A stretch of DNA of 41,803 nt, from the IMG/VR virus record IMGVR_UViG_3300021197_000274, positions 1-41,803 of that record. One strand, given 5' to 3'. Positions within the stretch are counted from its first letter, which is position 1, and each line of letters begins with the position of its first letter. Position numbers and translations under genes: made by a program. The notes below the pieces were generated by a model. It saw only the letters and a program-made list of their open reading frames with translations, searched no databases and was not told the origin of the DNA. Positions 24,483-31,241 of the stretch are shown one piece after another. Origin of the DNA: a virus.

Positions 24483-24689
24483 ATGACTGAGCAGGAAACT
24501 AAAAACAACTTGTCAATTATCTGGGATGCGTTGCATGATTATAGAGAGAATTGTATTCCACAGTATAACGACAATGATTTTACAAAAGATGAAGTAACGT
24601 ATGACGAGCAGTGGGATGAGATTTGTGGAGCAATGGCAAATATCACAGAGCAACTCGGTTTAGATAGTGGAGCTGACAATGATGTTTGA
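24483..24689 (+). CDS. small acidic hypothetical protein
   Basis: A 68-residue acidic protein beginning MTEQETKNNLSIIWDALHDY. The start at 24483 has GGAG 7 bases upstream and overlaps the TGA of a five-codon frame starting at 24469. An in-frame ATG at 24471 is less likely. High negative charge (DNDFTKDEVTYDEQWDE) is a feature of DNA-mimic inhibitors, but that is only a suggestion. No family recognised. Confidence 0.65.
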   Translation: MTEQETKNNLSIIWDALHDYRENCIPQYNDNDFTKDEVTYDEQWDEICGAMANITEQLGLDSGADNDV

Positions 24690-24792
24690 AGAATGGATTG
24701 ATGAATTACAAACTAGATTTATCTTTAATATCCGTAACGATAAATCACTCATGGAAAAATTGCGTAAGTTGTGGGAGAAAAACAATGCGTAG
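24679..24792 (+). CDS. tiny hypothetical protein
   Basis: A 37-residue frame starting with tandem ATG codons after GGAG, overlapping the previous gene by 11 bases and the next by 8. Sequence includes MMFEEWIDELQTRF and MEKLRKLWEKNNA, an amphipathic helical pair. It is supported by the overlap pattern and start signal but is very short. Confidence 0.45.
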   Translation: MMFEEWIDELQTRFIFNIRNDKSLMEKLRKLWEKNNA

Positions 24793-24955
24793 ATTTTGTA
24801 ACTTTATGACGGGAGTTTGCTTTCTCGGTGTGGTTATGTTGGCGGCAATCGAGCCGCATGACACGACAGCGTTCTATATCCACGCGGGGATGATTACAAT
24901 CATGACTCTCGGGATGGCTTTCTTCGCAATCACAGCTCGCAGCATTCAAGATTAA
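24785..24955 (+). CDS. small membrane protein, two transmembrane segments
   Basis: A 56-residue protein starting after GGGAGA. Two hydrophobic segments are evident: FMTGVCFLGVVMLAAI (about 7-22) and GMITIMTLGMAFFAITA (about 35-51), separated by EPHDTTAFYIHA, with basic residues at the start. A holin or antiholin-like, or superinfection-exclusion, role is possible. A longer in-frame extension upstream to 24686 overlaps the preceding small genes and lacks a ribosome-binding site. It is last in its cassette, right before a strong terminator. Confidence 0.65.
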   Translation: MRRFCNFMTGVCFLGVVMLAAIEPHDTTAFYIHAGMITIMTLGMAFFAITARSIQD

Positions 24956-24976
24956 CCAGAACAATTTTTCCAACTG

Positions 24977-25000
24977 CCCGGCTTCGGCCGGGTTTTTTTT
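24977..25000 (+). terminator. Rho-independent terminator, TTCG loop
   Basis: CCCGGC (24977-24982), loop TTCG, GCCGGG (24987-24992), then eight T. A textbook intrinsic terminator ending the 24193-driven cassette. Confidence 0.95.
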
Positions 25001-25270
25001 CGCCCAGTCCCGGTGACTGGCGTACAATTGTTCGGGTTATCGCCAGTCCGGGGAGGAACTGGGCAGCGCAGCGCCCAGGTGAATCGGGGAATTGTTCGGG
25101 TTCGGGATCGGGATTCGGGGCAGCAGCTGCAGCTCGGGTCTGGGATTCGGGTTCGGGGTCGGGCTTTCCCAGTAAAAAACCCGTACAATTGTTCGTAATT
25201 GGCTGCCCAGGCCCTGGCCCGGCGCCCGGATTTTTTCAAAAAAAACGCTGCTTTTCTGCCAAAAAACGCA
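25001..25270 (+). repeat. GC-rich repeat island C with GTACAATTGTTCG copies and two G-quadruplex motifs
   Basis: Non-coding. Motif copies at 25022-25036 (GTACAATTGTTCGGG), 25090-25100 (AATTGTTCGGG) and 25183-25195 (GTACAATTGTTCG); a degenerate one lies just before the terminator at 24958. Nine TCGGG units lie in 25084-25163. Two canonical G-quadruplex patterns are present: GGG runs at 25098-25120 (loops 3, 3, 4) and at 25142-25163 (loops 4, 3, 2). An inverted repeat CTGGGC/GCCCAG is seen at 25058-25077. A weak terminator-like CCGG-CGC-CCGG followed by T6 ends it. Confidence 0.7.
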
Positions 25271-25279
25271 CAATTGCAC

Positions 25280-25308
25280 TTGAATTATGTGCAATGAGTG
25301 CTTATTTT
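25280..25308 (+). promoter_or_regulatory. promoter with spacer site GCAATGAGTGC and flanking inverted repeat
   Basis: TTGAAT (25280-25285) and TATTTT (25303-25308) are 17 bases apart, with GCAATGAGTGC at 25291-25301. In addition TTGCAC (25274-25279) and GTGCAA (25289-25294) form an inverted repeat around the -35. It drives the amidoligase gene. Confidence 0.65.
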
Positions 25309-25344
25309 AATAGGACAACGACGAAACAAATGGAGATTAAGACA

Positions 25345-26529
25345 ATGACAACGATTTTTAGAAGTGACGTATATCCTACATTTGGTCATGAGGCGGAATG
25401 CGCTAATGGTGGCGCATCTCGCAATTGGTCAATTAGCAGATGGCAGGATGAATTGAACGATGCTGGCTATAATTGGGTAAACGCAATTCATGATGGCACC
25501 TGTGAAGTAGACGTTGAGTTTATCATTCCGCCTTTCCCATTATGTGATGCCGCAAAAAGTGACATTGCCGAATTGTTCGCGTGGATTGAAAGCAAAGGCG
25601 CGATAGTTGGCCGTCATAAACTAGGCGGCCATGTTCATATGGGAAATCGCCTAGTACATACCAATATAAGCAAGTCTGATTTTTGGCGTGCATCCAAGGC
25701 CGAATACGCAACGCATAGACGCTATTATAATCCATCAGCATCCATGACGGCACCATTGCCATTGGCATTGGTAAAAGACGTTGTTTGCCGCTATGCCGAG
25801 CATAGACAAGATATTGATAGCATTCTTCCGCAATCACGCCGCAATGGGCGCAACACTATGATACAGAATATAGATCATGTTGCGCCCAATGGGCGCGACT
25901 ATTCCGCTTTTATGCAGGCTGAAAATGCTAGTCGTATGAGTAATATATTAGGCGGTAAATTTCGCGTTGTTAATCTTGAAACATGGTCACGACTAAACAC
26001 TATTGAATTTCGCCAGCATCAATCAACATTGGACGCCCAAAAACTTTTTGGATGGTGCCGCCTTATTGCTAATATGTTTCAGCATTCCGACTGGCATAGA
26101 ATGGATTATAACGCACCATCATCAATAATAGTTGATACGCCAGAAAATCCATTCAGGCGTGGGTCACGCATTGGCGTTTTATATACAGCCATGCGCGTTG
26201 ATGGTGGCGCGACTACTCGCGATCTAATGAATGCAACCGGATGGTCAGCGGATACAATACGCGCTCGCGTTTCCGAAATACGCAATCGTGACGACATAGG
26301 ACAAGGCGGTGTGTTATGCCATACGCAACAGGCATACGGCAATTCATACGGCGATAGCCAAGGCAATCATGATCTCAATGGTTATGAAGTTGTCCGCACA
26401 ATTGAAACACAAGTGGCAGGTGGAGTAGGTTTAATGCCAGAAAACAGGCGCGGTATGACAAGCATATGGGCGGGTTTATCAGATGAATTGTTTGAATACT
26501 TTAATGCAAGGCGCGAACAATTACGATAA
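25345..26529 (+). CDS. amidoligase-family enzyme fused to a C-terminal winged helix
   Basis: A 394-residue protein. The amidoligase_2-like (glutamine-synthetase-related carboxylate-amine ligase) signatures are FGHEAECAN near residue 14, CEVDVEFIIPP near 53, GGHVHMGN near 94, and the hallmark TIEFRQHQSTLDAQKLFGW near 220. These enzymes are predicted to form amide bonds using ATP. Residues about 273-325 look like a winged helix (LYTAMRVDGGATTRDLMNAT, then SADTIRARVSEIRN). I chose ATG 25345, with GGAG 9 bases upstream. Arg is mostly CGC here, unlike the CGT/AGA-rich neighbours, suggesting separate acquisition. The gene has its own promoter and terminator. Substrate unknown. Confidence 0.82.
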   Translation: MTTIFRSDVYPTFGHEAECANGGASRNWSISRWQDELNDAGYNWVNAIHDGTCEVDVEFIIPPFPLCDAAKSDIAELFAWIESKGAIVGRHKLGGHVHMGNRLVHTNISKSDFWRASKAEYATHRRYYNPSASMTAPLPLALVKDVVCRYAEHRQDIDSILPQSRRNGRNTMIQNIDHVAPNGRDYSAFMQAENASRMSNILGGKFRVVNLETWSRLNTIEFRQHQSTLDAQKLFGWCRLIANMFQHSDWHRMDYNAPSSIIVDTPENPFRRGSRIGVLYTAMRVDGGATTRDLMNATGWSADTIRARVSEIRNRDDIGQGGVLCHTQQAYGNSYGDSQGNHDLNGYEVVRTIETQVAGGVGLMPENRRGMTSIWAGLSDELFEYFNARREQLR

Positions 26530-26548
26530 ACCCACACAAAAACAAACT

Positions 26549-26576
26549 AGGCTGGCATCTGCCAGCCTATTTTTTT
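26549..26576 (+). terminator. Rho-independent terminator after the amidoligase gene
   Basis: AGGCTGGC (26549-26556), loop ATCT, GCCAGCCT (26561-26568), then A and seven T. An outer T-A pair extends the stem. Strong intrinsic terminator. Confidence 0.95.
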
Positions 26577-26755
26577 GCGTACAATTTGACTAGGTACCCT
26601 AGCAGCCGAGACTGGCGCGAAAATCGGGACACGGGTATGTATGGTACCCCTCCGCAAAAAAAACTTGACAGCGCGACACGCTGCGCCAAGTTCCCCACAA
26701 ACAACCCCCAGTAAAAATAACAACCACTACCCCAAAAAATTTTATATAAAAATCA
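26577..26755. other. non-coding gap with a partial GTACAATT motif and a large hairpin
   Basis: No gene is visible. GTACAATTTG at 26579-26588 is a degenerate copy of the island repeat. CTAGGTACCCTAG near 26591 is nearly palindromic. A larger hairpin pairs AACTTG and CAGCG (26662-26673) with CGCTG and CAAGTT (26679-26692), with an uneven bulge and loop CGACA. The remainder before the promoter is A/C-rich. Confidence 0.5.
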
Positions 26756-26784
26756 TTGACAGTTTAAGCAACCATTGCCATATT
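26756..26784 (+). promoter_or_regulatory. promoter of the XRE regulator operon with site GCAACCATTGC
   Basis: TTGACA (26756-26761) and CATATT (26779-26784) are 17 bases apart; TATTAT two bases later is an alternative. The spacer holds GCAACCATTGC (26768-26778), whose arms GCAA and TTGC match those of the 18288 site. This promoter drives the small gene and the XRE regulator, so the site is a natural autoregulation point. Confidence 0.7.
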
Positions 26785-26812
26785 ATATGTACTGACAAAA
26801 AGGAGAGATAAA

Positions 26813-27052
26813 ATGAAACAATACAGACTTAAAATTGGTGGTGATCCGATTGATTTCTTCGCGGAGAACCCAGAGGGCTTCTTGGATGCTTGGCGTTCTG
26901 TCAATCTTCGAGCCAGCTCTGACGACAAGGAATGGCTAAGACAGGCTGCGATGTCTGCATGCGACTGGGCAGGTGGTCCTATTCGTTACGACAATGCAAC
27001 TGTGTTTGCACAGGACATGATGAGCAAGGGCATGCTGGAGGAGATAGGGTAA
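26813..27052 (+). CDS. small hypothetical protein upstream of an XRE regulator
   Basis: A 79-residue protein beginning MKQYRLKIGGDPIDFFAEN, with AAGGAGAG upstream. It contains EGFLDAWRSVNLRASSDDKEW and FAQDMMSKGMLEEIG. No family recognised. It is the first gene of a two-gene operon whose second gene encodes a helix-turn-helix protein and whose promoter carries an inverted repeat, an arrangement seen in anti-CRISPR/aca operons and in toxin-antitoxin or repressor pairs. That is context only. Confidence 0.75.
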   Translation: MKQYRLKIGGDPIDFFAENPEGFLDAWRSVNLRASSDDKEWLRQAAMSACDWAGGPIRYDNATVFAQDMMSKGMLEEIG

Positions 27053-27411
27053 TGCAGAAATCTATGACATCTTACAGCATGATGAAGGGCAAGGAGTTGT
27101 CGAACATGCGGTCTAAGATAGGCAAGAGCCAAGAGGCTTTTGCAGATGCTTTGGGCGTAAGTTTGCGTATGTACAGCTATTACGAGTGTGACAGGAAGCC
27201 CGTACCGAAGACAGTTGAGTTTTCTGCTCGTTACATTTTGTCAAAAAAGGATGGTGAGATGCCCACTTCTGGACTGTCTGACTTTGACAGGGACAGGATT
27301 GGTCGTTTGCAGTACGCTTTGAGGGGTGTTGAGGGTTTTGACCACAAGTCAGACCAGATTTTAAGGCAGTTGGCAGATGAGATCGAATATCTGTTGTCAA
27401 AGTTTGACTAA
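27052..27411 (+). CDS. XRE-family helix-turn-helix regulator
   Basis: A 119-residue DNA-binding protein starting at a TAATG overlap with the preceding gene; GGAGGAG lies upstream. Residues about 14-65 are a lambda-Cro/XRE helix-turn-helix (ELSNMRSKIGKSQEAFADALGVS, then RMYSYYECDRKPVPKTV). The C-terminal part is helical (ILRQLADEIEYLLSKFD) and may dimerise. It probably binds the palindromic spacer sites in its own promoter and in the four related early promoters. The assignment to those sites is inference; the HTH call is strong. Confidence 0.88.
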   Translation: MQKSMTSYSMMKGKELSNMRSKIGKSQEAFADALGVSLRMYSYYECDRKPVPKTVEFSARYILSKKDGEMPTSGLSDFDRDRIGRLQYALRGVEGFDHKSDQILRQLADEIEYLLSKFD

Positions 27412-27455
27412 TAACATATCATTGGCTCCATGTATCTTTATAGAAGGGACTGGGC

Positions 27456-29321
27456 ATGAACAATTTCATGGGGCCAATGGCACCGCCTCCGGCGGCACCT
27501 GGACAACCGCAGAAGCTGGAAATACGCACAAATCCTAATCAGAGAGCTAATTTCAAGCAATTTATGCGACAGCGCACGGCACCCATGATGCCGATGCAGC
27601 AACAGCCTCAACCCATGCCTCAACCCATGCCCATGATGCAACCACAGATGCCGCTTCGCATGGAGATGGGTGGTAGTGTTGATATATTTGATCCCATGTA
27701 TTCTGCTCCGATGATGGCACCGCCAGCCCCTATGGGTTTTGATGACGGTGGTGCAGTTCCGCCGCGCCGTACAGACATTCGTGGTCAGGATCATATGCTG
27801 TCGTACATTACGCCTGACGAGGCCGACATCTTGGAGGCTTTAGGTGGCAGTGGCGAGGCTGGTCCTATGGGTATTCCGACATTCATTGGAGGTGGTGGCG
27901 GTGCAATGGGTGGTTTTGGTGGCACAAAGTCTTCATACGATGGCCCTGACAATGATAAGGATAACGATAAAAGTCAAGGCAGGCTTGAAGACGCGGATGC
28001 TGCCGCAGCCGAGAAACAGAAGGCTAAAGAAGAGTCAGACAAGGAGGCGGCAAAAGCTACCTCTGATGAGATCAATCGTATGCAGGACAGGCTTGAAGCT
28101 GGCCTTATTGATACCGCTGGAACAGGCCAAAGACCTGAAGTAAGCATGAGCAGAAAAAGCGAAGCTGAAATTAATCAAGATAGATTAGTTGATATAGCCT
28201 CTATGGGAACTGGGCAACAACCCACTGACATTTCTGGCATACCTGGCATTAGCAATGTTGATATAACCCAGCCTGACGATGCTGTTGATTCAGGTGCATT
28301 TGACATTGACTTGGATGACACTGAATTGGATTCAACAGAAGTTGCTGCTGCTGAACAGAAGGCAAAAGCGGATCTTGCCTCAAGTATTGCGGCTCTTGGC
28401 ATGCCTGATGAGTATGATCCTGTTACCACTACTGACGCTCAAGGCAAAAAAACAACAGTTAGCTTTGATGAAGGAGAGACTCCAGACTACGATGATCCAA
28501 ATCGTGCTGGATATGAGCGTGGTTTACCAACAGGACTAAAGTTTGTAACCACACCCACAGGCACAAAGATAACACAGAATCTCGCTGGTCTGACAGCGGC
28601 GCAAAGGAAGTCTTTGCCCGGTTACATGAACCCTACACAGAACACAGGATTTTTCGCTGGTCTTCAAAATTTTTTAGGGGAGGATCCTATGGCGGATCCT
28701 TTAGGGTTTGAAGTAGATGAAACCACAGGTCAGGTAACTGGCGTTATTAATGAACCCTCTCTTCCCGGAATGATGGGCGCTGTTACTGATATTTTTACAA
28801 ATTCGTTTTTCCCTGATCCTTCAACATTTACATCAGACGAACAGTTATTTACACAGAGGCCAAGTGTTTACACAGGTTTTGGCCCCGGATCGCTTCAGCA
28901 ATCTGGCTCTAAGAAAGATCAATCTGGTGATCCAGTAAAACAGCCATTTGATCCGTGTCCTGAAGGTTTTTCTCTGGTTAATGGTGTTTGCACACCTATT
29001 GAACAGACGGATACAGGGGGCGGCACTCCGAATCAATTAGGCGGAGGAGCAGCAACGCCTGCATCTCCTCTTGCACCGCAACCTGTACTTGTTCCATCTA
29101 CTAGAGTTAGTCCACCTGTTTCTGGTCAGATGCCTGTTGGATATGGTTCACCATTTACTGGCGTGGCGAATCCTTCTGTTGCAAGCAACGCGGCTTTATA
29201 CCAGAACATGTTGAATCAGCAGGCCATGACTCCATTGCGGTTGCAGGACGGTGGCCCTGTATCATCACGGCTGGATCAGGCGGCTGGCAATTTCTTGAAA
29301 GCCATACAACCAGCGGCGTAG
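27456..29321 (+). CDS. large low-complexity virion protein next to the large terminase
   Basis: A 621-residue protein with AGAAGGG upstream of its ATG. The N-terminus is Pro/Met/Gln-rich with near-repeats (PQPMPQPMPMMQPQMP). GG-V motifs recur (MGGSVDIF, DDGGAVPPRR, DGGPVSSR), and a DIRGQDHMLSYITPDEADIL segment resembles the GEFV-type motif of tail proteins. A Gly-rich patch, an acidic middle and a CPEGFSLVNGVCTP mini-motif follow. No enzymatic motif. Start of the packaging/head transcription block; an internal or portal-associated virion protein is likely. Confidence 0.7.
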   Translation: MNNFMGPMAPPPAAPGQPQKLEIRTNPNQRANFKQFMRQRTAPMMPMQQQPQPMPQPMPMMQPQMPLRMEMGGSVDIFDPMYSAPMMAPPAPMGFDDGGAVPPRRTDIRGQDHMLSYITPDEADILEALGGSGEAGPMGIPTFIGGGGGAMGGFGGTKSSYDGPDNDKDNDKSQGRLEDADAAAAEKQKAKEESDKEAAKATSDEINRMQDRLEAGLIDTAGTGQRPEVSMSRKSEAEINQDRLVDIASMGTGQQPTDISGIPGISNVDITQPDDAVDSGAFDIDLDDTELDSTEVAAAEQKAKADLASSIAALGMPDEYDPVTTTDAQGKKTTVSFDEGETPDYDDPNRAGYERGLPTGLKFVTTPTGTKITQNLAGLTAAQRKSLPGYMNPTQNTGFFAGLQNFLGEDPMADPLGFEVDETTGQVTGVINEPSLPGMMGAVTDIFTNSFFPDPSTFTSDEQLFTQRPSVYTGFGPGSLQQSGSKKDQSGDPVKQPFDPCPEGFSLVNGVCTPIEQTDTGGGTPNQLGGGAATPASPLAPQPVLVPSTRVSPPVSGQMPVGYGSPFTGVANPSVASNAALYQNMLNQQAMTPLRLQDGGPVSSRLDQAAGNFLKAIQPAA

Positions 29322-29325
29322 TTAA

Positions 29326-30810
29326 ATGGATGAAGCTTTTGATATTGCCACCGAGTTTCTGACCGATGCGGAGCTTGAGTCACTTGGCAAGCACTTGGAC
29401 AAGTACAAGGAGCTTCATGACAGAGACAGGCTTCAAAGTGGGTTTCTTGATTTTGTAAGGTATGTCTGGCCTTCTTTTATTGCTGGCAATCATCATAAGA
29501 TATTTGCAGATAAGTTAGAGCGTGTGGCGCGAGGCGATTTAAAGAGGCTTATTGTCAACATGCCTCCGAGACACACCAAGTCAGAGTTTGCGTCCTATTT
29601 GTTTCCTGCATGGGTTATGGGACAATCACCAGAAACAAAGATAATTCAGGCAACGCACACGGCGGAACTGGCTGTTGGTTTTGGACGTAAGGTCAAAAAT
29701 CTTCTGGACAGTGATATTTACCGTGATGTTTTTCCTAAAATGGAATTGGCTAGGGACGCGAAGGCCAGTGGTCGTTGGTCAACAAATGAGGGTGGTGAGT
29801 ATTACGCGGTTGGTGTGGGCGGCGCTTTAGCGGGTCGTGGTGCTAATTTGTGTATTATTGATGATCCTGTATCAGAGCAGGACGCTCTTAGTCCAACGGC
29901 ATTGGATAACATTTACGAATGGTACACATCAGGTCCGAGACAGCGTTTGCAGCCGGGAGGCTCGATAATAATTGTGATGACGCGGTGGAGTATCCGCGAC
30001 TTGACGGCGAAAGTATTACAGAAACAGGCCGAGGGCGGAGCCGATCAGTGGGAAGTGGTGGAGTTTCCTGCGATATTTCCCGATACAGACAACGTGTTGT
30101 GGCCCGAGTTCTGGAGCAGGGACGAATTAGACGGCGTTAAAGCGTCTATTCCTGTTGCTAAATGGAATGCACAGTATCTTCAGAATCCTACTGCTGAAGA
30201 GGGTGCGATTATTAAAAGGGAGTGGTGGAATGTTTGGGAATCTGATGATCCACCTGTCGTTGATTACGTCATCCAGTCGTATGACACCGCCTTCACCAAA
30301 TCCGAAAGGGCGGATTACTCGGCTATTACGACTTGGGGTGTGTTTTATCCTGACGAGGGTGATGATGCTGCGATCATATTGCTGGACGCGGAAAAGGGTC
30401 GATGGGAGTTTCCAGAGCTTAAAGACGCGGCATTGCGTCTGTATGAAGAATTTGAACCAGACATGGTGCTGATAGAGCAAAAAGCATCTGGTACACCGTT
30501 GACTCAGGACTTGCGTAAGATGGGTATTCCTGTGTCTGGTTTTACCCCTGGAAGGGGAGCTGATAAGTTCTCAAGAATGAATGCCTGTTCACCTGTCTTT
30601 GAATCTGGTATGGTATGGTGTCCTGAAACACGTTGGGCGGAAGAAGTTATTGAGGAATGTGCCGCTTTTCCTAATGGAGAGCATGATGACTTGGCGGATT
30701 CCATGACTCAGGCTATACTGCGTTTTAGGCAGGGCGGTTTTATACGCACCCGTTCAGATGAAGAGGACGATGATTTCTCGCATTACAAGCGCAGCAGGGA
30801 GTATTACTGA
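29326..30810 (+). CDS. terL: terminase large subunit (ATPase-nuclease packaging motor)
   Basis: A 494-residue motor that translocates and cuts concatemeric DNA. A Walker A-like NMPPRHTKSE lies at 78-87 and Walker B LCIIDD at 175-180, with the following MTRWS coupling motif (218-222). The RNase H-like nuclease is shown by SYDTAFTKSERADYSAI with Asp320, LIEQKASG with Glu384, and HDDLADSM with Asp454/455. The length is usual for a phage terminase. It follows the virion gene by 4 bases and is coupled to the next gene (TGATG). The small subunit gene is 6.6 kb upstream. Confidence 0.95.
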   Translation: MDEAFDIATEFLTDAELESLGKHLDKYKELHDRDRLQSGFLDFVRYVWPSFIAGNHHKIFADKLERVARGDLKRLIVNMPPRHTKSEFASYLFPAWVMGQSPETKIIQATHTAELAVGFGRKVKNLLDSDIYRDVFPKMELARDAKASGRWSTNEGGEYYAVGVGGALAGRGANLCIIDDPVSEQDALSPTALDNIYEWYTSGPRQRLQPGGSIIIVMTRWSIRDLTAKVLQKQAEGGADQWEVVEFPAIFPDTDNVLWPEFWSRDELDGVKASIPVAKWNAQYLQNPTAEEGAIIKREWWNVWESDDPPVVDYVIQSYDTAFTKSERADYSAITTWGVFYPDEGDDAAIILLDAEKGRWEFPELKDAALRLYEEFEPDMVLIEQKASGTPLTQDLRKMGIPVSGFTPGRGADKFSRMNACSPVFESGMVWCPETRWAEEVIEECAAFPNGEHDDLADSMTQAILRFRQGGFIRTRSDEEDDDFSHYKRSREYY

Positions 30811-31241
30811 TGACTGAAAGACAAGAAGAGAACATTGGCAATCTGAAAAATCTTAGAGCCATGATCAAAAAGGATATGAACACAGTTGCACAGGTCAACA
30901 AAGTACAAGATGAAATTGAAGGCATGACCACGGCTGGGAAAAAGGCGCTATCTTCGGAGATTGCAGACTTTAAAAAACTCAGGAAGAACGTGCTTGCCAG
31001 AAAAGAAGAGCCAAGATTTAGGGATAGAGCAATGGCTCCCAAAGAAGGTGGTCCAAAGATCCCTACAAAGCTTCCAAAGTCAAAGCCAAAGCGTCCTACA
31101 CAAGTAGCGGCAGCAAAGCCAAAGTCTTCAGGTGTTACGTTTGACACCAGTGGTACACTTCCTGGTCAGACAATTAAAAGAATGAACAACGGCGGAGCTG
31201 TCATGTCTGGACGCGGCGGTAAATTTAAGGGGACATTCTAA
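30810..31241 (+). CDS. small basic virion-region protein with C-terminal GGAV-GRGGKFKGTF motif
   Basis: A 143-residue Lys-rich protein with helical N-terminus (EENIGNLKNLRAMIKKDM and onward) and a Lys/Pro-rich middle. Its C-terminus NNGGAVMSGRGGKFKGTF is almost identical to that of the next gene, including at the DNA level. Both ends are coupled (TGATG/TAATG). The basic, motif-tagged design suggests a DNA- or head-associated protein; no family recognised. Confidence 0.7.
   Translation: MTERQEENIGNLKNLRAMIKKDMNTVAQVNKVQDEIEGMTTAGKKALSSEIADFKKLRKNVLARKEEPRFRDRAMAPKEGGPKIPTKLPKSKPKRPTQVAAAKPKSSGVTFDTSGTLPGQTIKRMNNGGAVMSGRGGKFKGTF

Noticed and set aside
24686-24784. Extending the two-segment membrane protein upstream to 24686.
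   Set aside because: No ribosome-binding site; a separate 37-residue frame with GGAG start occupies this stretch.
22789-25197. Possible CRISPR array, because short motifs recur.
   Set aside because: Copies are irregularly spaced (about 65 to 900 bases), the repeat is too short and there are no uniform spacers or cas genes; the Cas4-like protein belongs to the recombination module.
24952-25294. Minus-strand and + strand frames through island C (60-95 residues).
   Set aside because: Composition follows the repeats, the strong terminator lies inside them, and no start signal is present.
25189-25344. Extending the amidoligase upstream to 25189.
   Set aside because: The extension would cross the repeat, the promoter and the operator, and reads as low-complexity sequence.
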